Below the pieces are notes generated by a model. It made no database searches, was not told the DNA's origin, and saw only the letters and a program-made list of their open reading frames with translations. A DNA stretch of 64,000 nt from Bifidobacterium asteroides (GTDB lineage Bacteria > Actinomycetota > Actinomycetes > Actinomycetales > Bifidobacteriaceae), in assembly GCF_019469425.1 (NCBI RefSeq), contig NZ_CP048272.1, positions 1,860,001 to 1,924,000 of the forward strand, read 5' to 3'. The translations under genes were made by a program, and so were the position numbers. This document shows, in pieces, positions 45,112-53,213 of this stretch; positions within the stretch are counted from its first letter, which is position 1, and each line of letters begins with the position of its first letter.

Positions 45112-46683
45112 TCATCCTTGGTCCAAGGCCAGCAGGTCATCCATGGTTTGCCGCCGCATCATCAGATGGGCGCCGGACTGGTCCAGGCCCACCACAGGAG
45201 GGATCAGGGCCTGGTTGTAGTTGCTGGCCATGGTTCGCCCGTAGGCGCCGGTCACCGGCACCAGGAGCAGGTCACCCCGGCGGATGTCCGCCGGCAGAGG
45301 CACATCCTGCACCAGGATGTCCCCCGATTCACAGTGCTTGCCCACCACACGGACCTGGATCCGGTCCCCGCTGCCATGCCTGTTGGCCAGGACAGCGGTG
45401 TATTCGGCCCCGTAGAGGGCCGGACGGATGTTGTCGCTCATGCCTCCGTCAACTGAAACGTAGGTGCGCACGCTTCCGTCAGACAGGGGGACGGGCTTGA
45501 CGGTGCCCACCCGGTACAGGCTCATGCCGCAGGGTGCCACAATCCAGCGGCCGGGCTCGAAGGCAATGACTGGCATGGGCATGCCCAGACGACGGTTGAT
45601 GGCGACCATGTCGGCTCCCAGACTGGTCAGGGTCTGGTCCAGATCCATTCGATCCTCATCCGGAGTGTAGGGCACGGAGAAGCCTCCCCCCAGATCCACC
45701 TCGGGCATCAGGTATCCGTCGGTGGCCCAGAAGGTGTGCCGCAGCAGCATCATGCGCCGGGCGGCCTCGATGAAGGCCGAGGAATCATGGATCTGGGACC
45801 CGATATGAGTATGGATGCCCACCAGTTCCAGTTCCCGCTCGTGGGAGCGAATCTCCTTGAGCATCGCGATGGCCGGTCCGTCAGCCAAGACGGACATGGC
45901 CTTGATCCGGGCGGGATCAGCCGGTTCAGCGGTCCCGTCGGCAACCGAATACAGGGCTGAAGAGGAGGGCGAGAGCACGGAATCGCCAGGAGCCGAGGAG
46001 CCGTTCCCTTTCGTGGCCGCCGAAATCGCTGCCCCAGCCCGTTCGGAGGAACCAGGCTCAGGCCCAAGGTCCAGCAGGCCTACGTCGGTGCCCTGGGGCA
46101 ACAAGGGGATGCCGAACTTCTGATCCTCGTGGGCAGTGGAAATATATTCGTGACCGCCGGCATGCACGCCCACAGTCACCCGGAGCATGACCTTGGCGCG
46201 ACGCCCCTGGGCCCTTGCAGCAGCGGCAATCCGGACAGGCTCGTCAGGCGCATCGATGACGATGGCCCTGTAGCCCTCCCTTACAGCCAGGTCGATCTCT
46301 TGATCGGACTTGTTGTTGCCGTGCAGGACCAGGCGGCGGCCAGGTGCGCCGGCAGCACGAGCGATCAGCATCTCGCCCAGGGAGCAGGTGTCGATATCCA
46401 GCCCCTGGCGCAGCATGATTCGCACGGTCTCCTTGCTGAGGAAGGCCTTGCCGGCGTAGCTGACCCTGGTGGTCGCACCACCCAGGTCGCGCAGAACCGC
46501 CTGGCGGAAGGCCGAGGCCCGTTCCGCCATCATCGCGGTGTCCATCAAATAGATGGGAGTGCCGTAGAGCTTGGACAGATCACCCATGGAGCACCCGTGT
46601 ATGGTCAGCATGCCCTGGCTGTCCCGCTTCAGAGCTCCGGGCCAGAACCCTTCGGGCCCCAGCCCGCACATCCCTGTTTCCAT
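45112..46683 (-). CDS. lysA: Diaminopimelate decarboxylase
   Basis: 523 residues, last step of lysine synthesis. PLP-lysine in VSYAGKAFLSKE, LVLHGNNKSDQEI, VGIHTHIGSQI, DLGGGFSVPYTPDE (pyridoxal phosphate loop) and the CESGDILVQDVPLP substrate Cys motif are all present. ATG 46683 has GGAAGG upstream. Unusual: about 70 low-complexity Gly/Ser/Ala residues (around 205-270, with SSERAGAAISAATKG) interrupt the barrel between the LLPQGTDVGLLDLG and LADGPAIAML segments, making it longer than typical LysA. It lies 27 bases after argS. Confidence 0.94.
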   Translation of the reverse strand: METGMCGLGPEGFWPGALKRDSQGMLTIHGCSMGDLSKLYGTPIYLMDTAMMAERASAFRQAVLRDLGGATTRVSYAGKAFLSKETVRIMLRQGLDIDTCSLGEMLIARAAGAPGRRLVLHGNNKSDQEIDLAVREGYRAIVIDAPDEPVRIAAAARAQGRRAKVMLRVTVGVHAGGHEYISTAHEDQKFGIPLLPQGTDVGLLDLGPEPGSSERAGAAISAATKGNGSSAPGDSVLSPSSSALYSVADGTAEPADPARIKAMSVLADGPAIAMLKEIRSHERELELVGIHTHIGSQIHDSSAFIEAARRMMLLRHTFWATDGYLMPEVDLGGGFSVPYTPDEDRMDLDQTLTSLGADMVAINRRLGMPMPVIAFEPGRWIVAPCGMSLYRVGTVKPVPLSDGSVRTYVSVDGGMSDNIRPALYGAEYTAVLANRHGSGDRIQVRVVGKHCESGDILVQDVPLPADIRRGDLLLVPVTGAYGRTMASNYNQALIPPVVGLDQSGAHLMMRRQTMDDLLALDQG

Positions 46684-46710
46684 CGACGACCTTCCAGTGA
46701 CCTTGGGGGT

Positions 46711-48468
46711 TTACATACGGTCCGGGGCCTGGACGCCCAGCAGACCCAGACCATTGGCGATGACCTGCTGCACGGCGTCATTGAGCCGCAGACGCGCCGC
46801 CGCACGAGCTGGCTGCGGGTTCCTGTCCTCATCCTTGTCCAAATCCGCGCGGCCAGTAGGCTCCATGGGCACCACGCGCTCCAGGTTGTACCAACGGTGA
46901 TAGACCCCAGCCAGCTGCTCCAGGTAGTGGGCCACCCGATGGGGCGCCTTCTGATCGCCGGCAGTCTGAACCACATTGGGATAAAGGGCCAGGACGCCCA
47001 GGACATCATTGTCGGCGGCAGTGTCCAGCAGCGACAGATCGGCCCCGGACCGGTCGATGCCCGCCTGGGCTGCGTTCCGATCCACATTCCTGGAGCGGGC
47101 GTGTGCGTACTGCACGTAGTAGACGGGGTTGTCGTTGGTGTGCGAGGCCAGCAGGTCCAAGTCGATGTCCACGCTCTGGTTGTAGTCGGTGCGGGCCAGG
47201 GAATACCGGGCAGCATCCACGCCCACGGCATCCACCAGGTCGTCGATGGTGACCACGTTGCCTGCCCGCTTGCTCATGCGCACGGCCTGACCATCCTTGA
47301 TGACGTTGACCATCTGGCCGATCAAGATCTGCATGTTCACGCCTGGAGTATCACCGAAGGCCGCGCAGATGGCCATCATCCTGCCGATGTAGCCGTGATG
47401 GTCGGCACCCAGCATGTAAATGGCTTCATCGCAGGGATCCTTGGCCCTGCGCCGCTTGTCCAGGTAGTATGCGATGTCGGCCGCCACATAGGCTGCGTGG
47501 CCGTCGGACTTGATGATCACCCGGTCCTTGTCGTCGCCGTAGGTAGTGGAGCGGAACCAGGTGGCCCCGTCCTTCTCGAAAATGTCGCCCTTGGCCCGCA
47601 GCTCGTCAATGGCCCGGTCCACCTGGCCGGACTCATACAGGCTGTTCTCATGAAACCAGACATCGAAATTGACCCGGAAGTCGCGCATGGACTGCTGGAT
47701 TTCGGCGAACATCATGGGCACAGCCCGGGTGCGGAAGGCCTCGCGCTGGGGGCTGTCACCCTCGGCACCGTCCTCGTCGCGCACTCTGGGCATGGCCAGG
47801 ATGTCCTGCCCTTCGTCGGCAGCCTCCTTGACCACTCGAGAGGCAATCTCGTCAATATACGAACCCTTGTAGCCGTCAGCAGGCACAGGTTCGCCGTGGG
47901 CCGCCGCCACCAGCGAGCGGGAGAAGCGGTCGATCTGCGTGCCATGGTCGTTGAAGTAGTACTCCCTGACCACCTTGGCTCCATTGGCCTCCAGGACACG
48001 GGCCATGGAGTCGCCCACAGCCGCCCACCGCGTGCCGCCGATATGGATGGGACCCGTGGGGTTGGCCGAGACGAATTCCAGATTGAGCGTGCGCCCGTTC
48101 AGGTGATCGTTGCTCCCATAGGCTGGGCCCGCCTCCAGGACTGCATCGACCACAGCGGCCGCCGAAGCCGAATCCAGGGTTATGTTGATGAAGCCGGGCC
48201 CGGCCACATCCACCTGGGCGATCCCCTCGGCCTCTCGCAGTGCCTCAGCCAGAGCCTGACCCAGTTCGGCAGGCCTCATGCCAGCCTTCTTGGCCAGCTG
48301 CATGGCGATGTTGGTGGACCAGTCCCCGTGGGAACGGTCCTTGGGGCGCATGACCGCCAGATGGTCGGCGTCAGGAACCATGTCGGGCTCCAGGCTTCCC
48401 AGGCGGCCTGACTGGGCCATCTGGACGGCGGTCGAAGAGATGATACGGGCAAGTGCTTCAGGACTCAT
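46711..48468 (-). CDS. argS: Arginyl-tRNA synthetase
   Basis: 585 residues from ATG 48468 (MSPEALARII). Class I synthetase: the HIGH-type motif appears as NPTGPIHIGGTRWAAVGDS and the KMSKS counterpart as VRMSKRAGNVV. An N-terminal Add-1 domain precedes (HGDWSTNIAMQLAKKAG) and a DALR anticodon-binding domain ends the protein. The frame extends upstream to 48705 only as a ridA shadow. It heads the lysA-hom-thrB-maf row. Confidence 0.95.
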   Translation of the reverse strand: MSPEALARIISSTAVQMAQSGRLGSLEPDMVPDADHLAVMRPKDRSHGDWSTNIAMQLAKKAGMRPAELGQALAEALREAEGIAQVDVAGPGFINITLDSASAAAVVDAVLEAGPAYGSNDHLNGRTLNLEFVSANPTGPIHIGGTRWAAVGDSMARVLEANGAKVVREYYFNDHGTQIDRFSRSLVAAAHGEPVPADGYKGSYIDEIASRVVKEAADEGQDILAMPRVRDEDGAEGDSPQREAFRTRAVPMMFAEIQQSMRDFRVNFDVWFHENSLYESGQVDRAIDELRAKGDIFEKDGATWFRSTTYGDDKDRVIIKSDGHAAYVAADIAYYLDKRRRAKDPCDEAIYMLGADHHGYIGRMMAICAAFGDTPGVNMQILIGQMVNVIKDGQAVRMSKRAGNVVTIDDLVDAVGVDAARYSLARTDYNQSVDIDLDLLASHTNDNPVYYVQYAHARSRNVDRNAAQAGIDRSGADLSLLDTAADNDVLGVLALYPNVVQTAGDQKAPHRVAHYLEQLAGVYHRWYNLERVVPMEPTGRADLDKDEDRNPQPARAAARLRLNDAVQQVIANGLGLLGVQAPDRM

Positions 48469-48511
48469 GACCCCAAGTCTAGCGACATCGGAGACCAGTA
48501 GCCGGCCTGTC

Positions 48512-48901
48512 TCAGGCCAGAGCCACGACCTCGATCTCGACCAGGGCCCCTTTAGGGATGTCCGCACCGCCAAAAGCCACGCGGGCCGGCCGCACCGAGC
48601 CGATGAAAACCTGGGAGTAGGCCTGGTCCACCTGGGTGAAATCCTCCACCCGCCGCATAAGAATGGTGGCCTTGACCACCTTCTCCATGCCGGTGCCGGC
48701 TGCATCCAGGATGTTCTTGACGTTCTTCAGGGCCTGGGTGGCTTGGTCAGCCGCAGTGCCCTCCACCAGCTCGCCGGTGTCCGGGTCGATGCCCAGCTGT
48801 CCGGAGACAAAGACAAAGCCCCCGGCCTTCACAGCCTGGCTGTAAGCCCCCAAGGCCCGGGGCGCATATGGCGTGCCGATCTCTTCCGGTCCGTCTTCCA
48901 T
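48512..48901 (-). CDS. ridA: RidA family 2-iminobutanoate/2-iminopropanoate deaminase
   Basis: 129 residues. GAYSQAVKAGGFVFVSGQLGID near the N-terminus, and SVRPARVAFGGADIPKGALVEIEVVA with the substrate-binding Arg. RidA hydrolyses reactive imines produced by PLP enzymes. Its place beside lysine/threonine genes fits protection against by-products. ATG 48901 has AAAGGA upstream. Confidence 0.93.
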   Translation of the reverse strand: MEDGPEEIGTPYAPRALGAYSQAVKAGGFVFVSGQLGIDPDTGELVEGTAADQATQALKNVKNILDAAGTGMEKVVKATILMRRVEDFTQVDQAYSQVFIGSVRPARVAFGGADIPKGALVEIEVVALA

Positions 48902-49004
48902 GAGTCCGTCCTTTCTTCAGGTCCGCCGCACCCATGCCGGGCCGAAGCCCCGGGCGGACACCGTCCACTATAGGAGTCCCCGCCCGGCAGAAGCGGCACC
49001 AGTC

Positions 49005-50759
49005 TCAGCCCTTGCGAGCCTCCTGACCCATCCAGTAGGCCAGGGAGCGCAGATCGCCGGCCTCGTAGGTCTTGACGAATTGCTCGACCTGGTCCGGATC
49101 CGAGCAGGTCTCCGGGAACCGCATGTAGCGGGTATCCAAAGGGCTGGCTCCTGTCAGCTTGACGTCAATGACCGAAGATCTGTCGGCCTTGCGAGCCTCG
49201 GAGAAGGCGTGGCGGGCATCGGCCACCGTGCGCACTGTAAAGCCCAAAGCGCCCATGCCCTCACCGACCTTGGCCCAGTCAGTGTCGGGCAGATCCACTC
49301 CGCTCAGGGGCTGGTGGCTGTCGTCGCGCTGCTCGGCCTCGATATAGCCCAGAGAACGGTTGGAGAAGACCACGTTGATGACCGGGGCATTGTATTTGAG
49401 CTGGGCCAGCACCTCCTCGCCGAGCATGGCGAATCCGCCGTCGCCGCTCAGGGAGTAGACGGTCGATTCCGGATGCTCCAGCTTGGCAGCCAAGGCAGCC
49501 GGCACGGCGTAGCCCATGGTGGCATGCTTGCCGGAGACGGTCCAGCGGTTGGTCGGCTTCAGATGCAGCAGACGCAGGAAGTCAATGTCCACATTGCCCA
49601 CGTCGGGGATGACAATGTCATTGTCCTCAAGCTGCTGATCGATGACGTGGTAGACAGGCTCGGGCCGCAGGGGTGTGCTGGTGTCTTCGTTAAAGGAGGC
49701 CAGCCACTGGTCCCAGTTCTCCTTGCTGCGCAGGCAGGCCCTGTAAAATACGGACTCCTCTTGGTCCTGGCCAGCGGCGGTTATTGCCTTGAGGGCCTCG
49801 CGGGCATCGGCTTGGATGGCCAAGACTACGTTGGCCTGGAAGCGCTTGCCCAGCTTGACCGGGTTCAGGTCGATCTGGATGACCTTGGTGCTGGGAGTGA
49901 CGAACATGGACCCGAAGGGGTTGTCCGAACCCACCCAGACCGTCAGATCAGAAGTGTAGATGGCCTCCGTAGCGGTCTTGGTGGCCACACGGCCGGCCGA
50001 CTGCAGATAGGCAGGATAGGTGTCCTCCACAATCCCCTTGCCCGGGAAGGTGGAGACCATGGGCATCTTGAAACGCTCGGACATGGCGACCAACTCATCG
50101 CGGGCCCCGGCAGCGCCTTGGCCAAAGTAGAGCAACGGAGCCTTGGCGGACTGAATGATCTCCACCGCCTTGCCGACCTGGTCGGCCGCGGGCTTCAGAG
50201 GCTCTGACTTGCGGAAGTTAGGCGCAGATGCCACCGGTCGGTCGTCAATCTCGGCCCAAGCCAGGTCCTTGGGAATGATGACCACGGAGACCCCGTGGCT
50301 GGCGTAGGCGCGGCGGATGGCCTCGTCTACTAGGGCCGGCAGCCCCTGAGCGTTGGTGGCGGCCCGAGCGAATACGGCCACATCGGTAAAGATAGGCACC
50401 TCATCCATGGCTTGGAAGAAGTCCATGTTCATAAAGGCCTGGGGCACCTCGCCCACCAGGGCCAGCACCGGCACGCCGTCCTCACGAGCATCATAGAGGC
50501 CGTTGAGCAGGTGGACAGCCCCTGGGCCAGACGAGCCGAAGCAGACACCAATCCGGCCGGTCAGCTTGGCTTCGCCGGCAGCAGCCAAGGCTCCAGCCTC
50601 CTCATGACGGACCTGGATAAAGTCGATGCGCTCGCGCTCGTTGTGGATGGCATTCATCATGGAGTCGAAGGAACCGCCGGGCAGGCCATAGATGCGCGGC
50701 ACCCCCCACTGCTCCAGGACGTGAAGGACAGCATCCCCTGCATTGATTCGATTGGCCAT
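49005..50759 (-). CDS. spxB: Pyruvate oxidase, SpxB/Pox type (thiamine diphosphate, FAD)
   Basis: 584 residues. The N-terminal PYR domain has RIYGLPGGSFDSMM and VRHEEAGALAAAG with the cofactor-activating Glu. The central FAD domain follows. The C-terminal PP domain shows GDGGFAMLGEEVLAQ to VFSN (TPP motif GDG-N). The C-terminus (VKTYEAGDLRSLAYWM) resembles that of pneumococcal SpxB more than the lipid-binding tail of E. coli PoxB; this is from remembered sequences. Expected reaction: pyruvate, phosphate and oxygen to acetyl-phosphate, CO2 and H2O2. Acetyl-phosphate is also the product of the bifid shunt. ATG 50759 has AAAGGAG five bases upstream. Single gene, with a hairpin in its leader. Confidence 0.88.
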   Translation of the reverse strand: MANRINAGDAVLHVLEQWGVPRIYGLPGGSFDSMMNAIHNERERIDFIQVRHEEAGALAAAGEAKLTGRIGVCFGSSGPGAVHLLNGLYDAREDGVPVLALVGEVPQAFMNMDFFQAMDEVPIFTDVAVFARAATNAQGLPALVDEAIRRAYASHGVSVVIIPKDLAWAEIDDRPVASAPNFRKSEPLKPAADQVGKAVEIIQSAKAPLLYFGQGAAGARDELVAMSERFKMPMVSTFPGKGIVEDTYPAYLQSAGRVATKTATEAIYTSDLTVWVGSDNPFGSMFVTPSTKVIQIDLNPVKLGKRFQANVVLAIQADAREALKAITAAGQDQEESVFYRACLRSKENWDQWLASFNEDTSTPLRPEPVYHVIDQQLEDNDIVIPDVGNVDIDFLRLLHLKPTNRWTVSGKHATMGYAVPAALAAKLEHPESTVYSLSGDGGFAMLGEEVLAQLKYNAPVINVVFSNRSLGYIEAEQRDDSHQPLSGVDLPDTDWAKVGEGMGALGFTVRTVADARHAFSEARKADRSSVIDVKLTGASPLDTRYMRFPETCSDPDQVEQFVKTYEAGDLRSLAYWMGQEARKG

Positions 50760-50790
50760 GTGAACTCCTTTGCTTCACTGCGGAAAGGAG

Positions 50791-50812
50791 GCTTCCGCCA
50801 CAACGCGGAAGC
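50791..50812. promoter_or_regulatory. Inverted repeat in the spxB leader
   Basis: GCTTCCGC-cacaac-GCGGAAGC: perfect eight-base arms, six-base loop, 32 to 53 bases before the spxB ATG. It could be a repressor operator or an mRNA hairpin close to the ribosome binding site. No T-tract follows, so it is not a standard terminator. Confidence 0.55.
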
Positions 50813-51000
50813 GTCGGTCCTCCCCAGCGTTCGGTCTTACTCCTTCACTATGGCACCTGAGAACGAGGATACAAACAGGCCAAGGGCCATGTTCCTCAAA
50901 AGCTTAGTGATTCACCACACATATCGTGGCGCATAGCGTACGCTTATTTCATCCAGCAAACGCCATGATCATGATCCCGGGCTCAAGGACAGCCGGGAAC

Positions 51001-51043
51001 CGTATAAAGAAACCCCGGCGCTCTTCCTTGCCGCAGAGGTTTC
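51001..51043 (-). terminator. Probable terminator after tRNA-Arg
   Basis: On the minus strand GAAACC and GGTTTC flank an imperfect G+C-rich inner stem and are followed by TTTATA, directly after the tRNA 3' end. Confidence 0.45.
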
Positions 51044-51047
51044 GCCT

Positions 51048-51123
51048 TGGTGGGCTCGAAGGGATTCGAACCCTCGACCTTCTGTTCCGGAGACAGACGC
51101 TCTATCCGCTGAGCTACGAACCC
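51048..51123 (-). tRNA. tRNA-Arg (anticodon CCG)
   Basis: Minus strand: acceptor GGGTTCG pairs with CGAGCCC (one G-T pair), the D arm has AGCTCAGCGGATAGAGC, the anticodon stem-loop is CTGTCTCCGGAACAG, and the T arm has GAGGGTTCGAATCCC. The CCA end is encoded (51048-51050). Confidence 0.95.
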
Positions 51124-51488
51124 GACAGCCACTTTCCAGTGGACAACAGAAACCATACTAGGACACTTTGCGCATTTTCGCACCCTTGCGCGTCCTGACG
51201 TGTCAGTACAGTTCCAGCCACTCCCGGCGTGTTGCCGCACGATTCCGGGCAATTCATAGGTATCGTGATGGCATGGCTTCGTGTCACCGCCCCGGTTGCG
51301 CCATTGCATCCTCATGCGGTGGCGCGAAGCCGCCAACATTCCCGGATGATCTTCTCTCGGGATAAGCTCCACTGTAGTTCCTTCACTCGGCCATCACAAG
51401 CGGCCTTCACATACTTGTACAACTCGAATGGGCTGTGAACAGCAAACGGTGGCTGCAACCGGCCTACCGTACCATGGGAAGCATGGCC
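51124..51488. other. Intergenic region between tRNA-Arg and the CYTH gene
   Basis: About 365 bases without a supported gene. A palindrome CTGAC-gt-GTCAG lies at 51195-51206. The region must hold the promoters of tRNA-Arg (minus) and the CYTH gene (plus), but no strong -35/-10 pair stands out. Confidence 0.4.
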
Positions 51489-52118
51489 ATGAATGAGGAC
51501 GAGGACGATTTCGAGTTCGAGCGCAGATTCTTCTGCCAGGACCTCCCCCAGGAGCTGCTCGGGGAGAGTCGGCCGACCCTGATTGTGCAGAGCTACTACG
51601 TGCATGAAGACAACTTCGCCCTGCGGGTTCGCCTTCAGGGACAGATGGACCCGGAGGTGCCCATGACGGCCCGAACCGATGCCCTTCACACCCTGCTTGA
51701 GAAAGGCGACCACTTCGAGGCTGCCTCAATGACGGCCAAGGGCCCCTCTGTCGGCGGCACCCGCTACGAGGCCGAACGGGCCATAGACCCGGGCATCGCC
51801 CTCGAGCTGGTTCTGCGCGGCGGCATCCCCATTGTGAAGAACCGATATGGAGTCTGGTTGGACGAGGACTGGTGGAACCTGGATGTCTTCGGGAACGGCA
51901 ATGCCCCCCTGGTGGTGGCCGAAGTGGAGCGGACCGGGCCGGTGACCGACCTGACCATCCCCGACTTCTGCGCCACGGAGATCACCGACGATCCGCGGTT
52001 CTCCAACGATGGGCTGGCCAACCGCCCCTTTGGTGACTGGGCGACCGACTTTGACCGGGAACTGAAGACCAGCGGACCGCGCTTTCTGACCAACTTCGAC
52101 GGGAACCGCGAGTCCTGA
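51489..52118 (+). CDS. CYTH-domain protein (triphosphate tunnel metalloenzyme superfamily)
   Basis: 209 residues from ATG 51489 (GGGAAG seven bases upstream; ATG 51474 and 51483 are alternatives). The N-terminus FEFERRFFCQ carries the ExExR/K-type metal and phosphate signature near the start, KGPSVGGTRYEAERAI supplies another basic/acidic strand, VAEVE gives a further acidic strand, and CATEITDDPRFSNDGLA is the usual C-terminal CYTH block. Such enzymes hydrolyse tripolyphosphate or thiamine or nucleoside triphosphates; the substrate cannot be told. It stands alone, converging on the thioredoxin-like gene. Confidence 0.82.
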   Translation: MNEDEDDFEFERRFFCQDLPQELLGESRPTLIVQSYYVHEDNFALRVRLQGQMDPEVPMTARTDALHTLLEKGDHFEAASMTAKGPSVGGTRYEAERAIDPGIALELVLRGGIPIVKNRYGVWLDEDWWNLDVFGNGNAPLVVAEVERTGPVTDLTIPDFCATEITDDPRFSNDGLANRPFGDWATDFDRELKTSGPRFLTNFDGNRES

Positions 52119-52130
52119 CCCAGGACCGGT

Positions 52131-53096
52131 TCAGTACATCAACGTGGACAGACGGCGACGTGCCTTGGCCAACCGAGGATCAGTCGGTTCAGGAATAACG
52201 AAGTACTCCAGCAGACGACGGCGGACGGGATCGGTCTGATCCCGGTGCCCGGCCAAAAAGTCCAGTAGACGATCGAAAGCATCCTGAATCTGGCCACCGA
52301 TCATATCCACATCGGCCACATCCAACTGGGCCTGCAAGTCATCAGGAGCATCGGCAGCCGCCTGACGGACCTTGCGGACATCGGCCTTGGCCGAACGGGC
52401 CATTAGCAAGCACTTGGCCTGTTCACGCTTGGCCAGATCGTCGGTCGAGTCGGCCTGAACCAGCTTGCCGTAGGCCTCGGCTGCAGCTGCATAGTCGCCC
52501 TCCTGGGCCAGCCGGTGGGCCTCTTGATGGGCAGGCGGGATGGCATCAGCCGCTGACTGGCTGCTCTGCTCGTCCTGTCCCTGGTCGTTGGTCTCCTGGT
52601 AGGGGGCGCTACCGTTGATGCCGGCCTTCTGCGCCATCTGAATCACCTGGGGAATGAGCTGATCGGTGATCTGGTTCATCTCCTCATCCGAGGGCAGTCC
52701 CTGCAGAATAGGCATGGGTCTGCCGGCCAGCAGGGCAAAGAGGGCCGGGGCGCCCTGCACCTGGAAGGTCTGGGCGATCTGCGGATTGGATGCAATGTCA
52801 ATGCGGGAGAGCTGAATACGCCCCTCCTGGGCGTTGACGGCCTGGGCCAGACGGGTGGCCAGAGGGAAGAGGCGGTCGTCGGTGGGCACCCAGAGCAGGA
52901 TCAGAATAGGGAAGGTAGAAGAGGTCTGGACCATGGCCTGGAAACTGGCCTCGGTGGTATCGATCACGTAGCCGCCTGCAGCGGGCGCGCCTCCCTGCTG
53001 GCCTGGCTCAGCATCAACCTGGTGCTTGAGCGCGCCCAGGTCAACCGCTCCCGCCAGCGAGACGCCCGGATGCCCCTGCACGTTCTTGTTAGCCAT
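52131..53096 (-). CDS. Thioredoxin-fold protein with TPR-like C-terminus (CnoX/YbbN-like), no redox cysteines
   Basis: 321 residues. The thioredoxin fold (about 50-150) reads FPILILLWVPTDDRLFPLATRL, where the usual WCxxC active site is WVPTD, and later VQGAPALFALLAG with the family's cis-Pro. After a Gln/Ser linker a helical repeat region (from about 190, AHRLAQEGDYAAAAEAYGKL) resembles the tetratricopeptide part of E. coli CnoX/YbbN. It is therefore probably a holdase-type chaperone, not an oxidoreductase. ATG 53096 has AAGGAGG upstream. Confidence 0.85.
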   Translation of the reverse strand: MANKNVQGHPGVSLAGAVDLGALKHQVDAEPGQQGGAPAAGGYVIDTTEASFQAMVQTSSTFPILILLWVPTDDRLFPLATRLAQAVNAQEGRIQLSRIDIASNPQIAQTFQVQGAPALFALLAGRPMPILQGLPSDEEMNQITDQLIPQVIQMAQKAGINGSAPYQETNDQGQDEQSSQSAADAIPPAHQEAHRLAQEGDYAAAAEAYGKLVQADSTDDLAKREQAKCLLMARSAKADVRKVRQAAADAPDDLQAQLDVADVDMIGGQIQDAFDRLLDFLAGHRDQTDPVRRRLLEYFVIPEPTDPRLAKARRRLSTLMY

Positions 53097-53213
53097 GTCA
53101 GTCCTCCTTAACCTTGCGGCCGCCGACTGCAGCTTCGGCCCGCCCTCGAATGCAAACTCCTGGAAGCCAATCTAGTCCAAGGCCCGGGCGTTCACCCAGC
53201 GCAATCCCGCCGT

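Noticed and set aside
46129-48411. 760-codon open frame on the plus strand over lysA and argS
   Set aside because: Antisense shadow spanning two well-identified genes; low-information Val/His/Gly-rich sequence.
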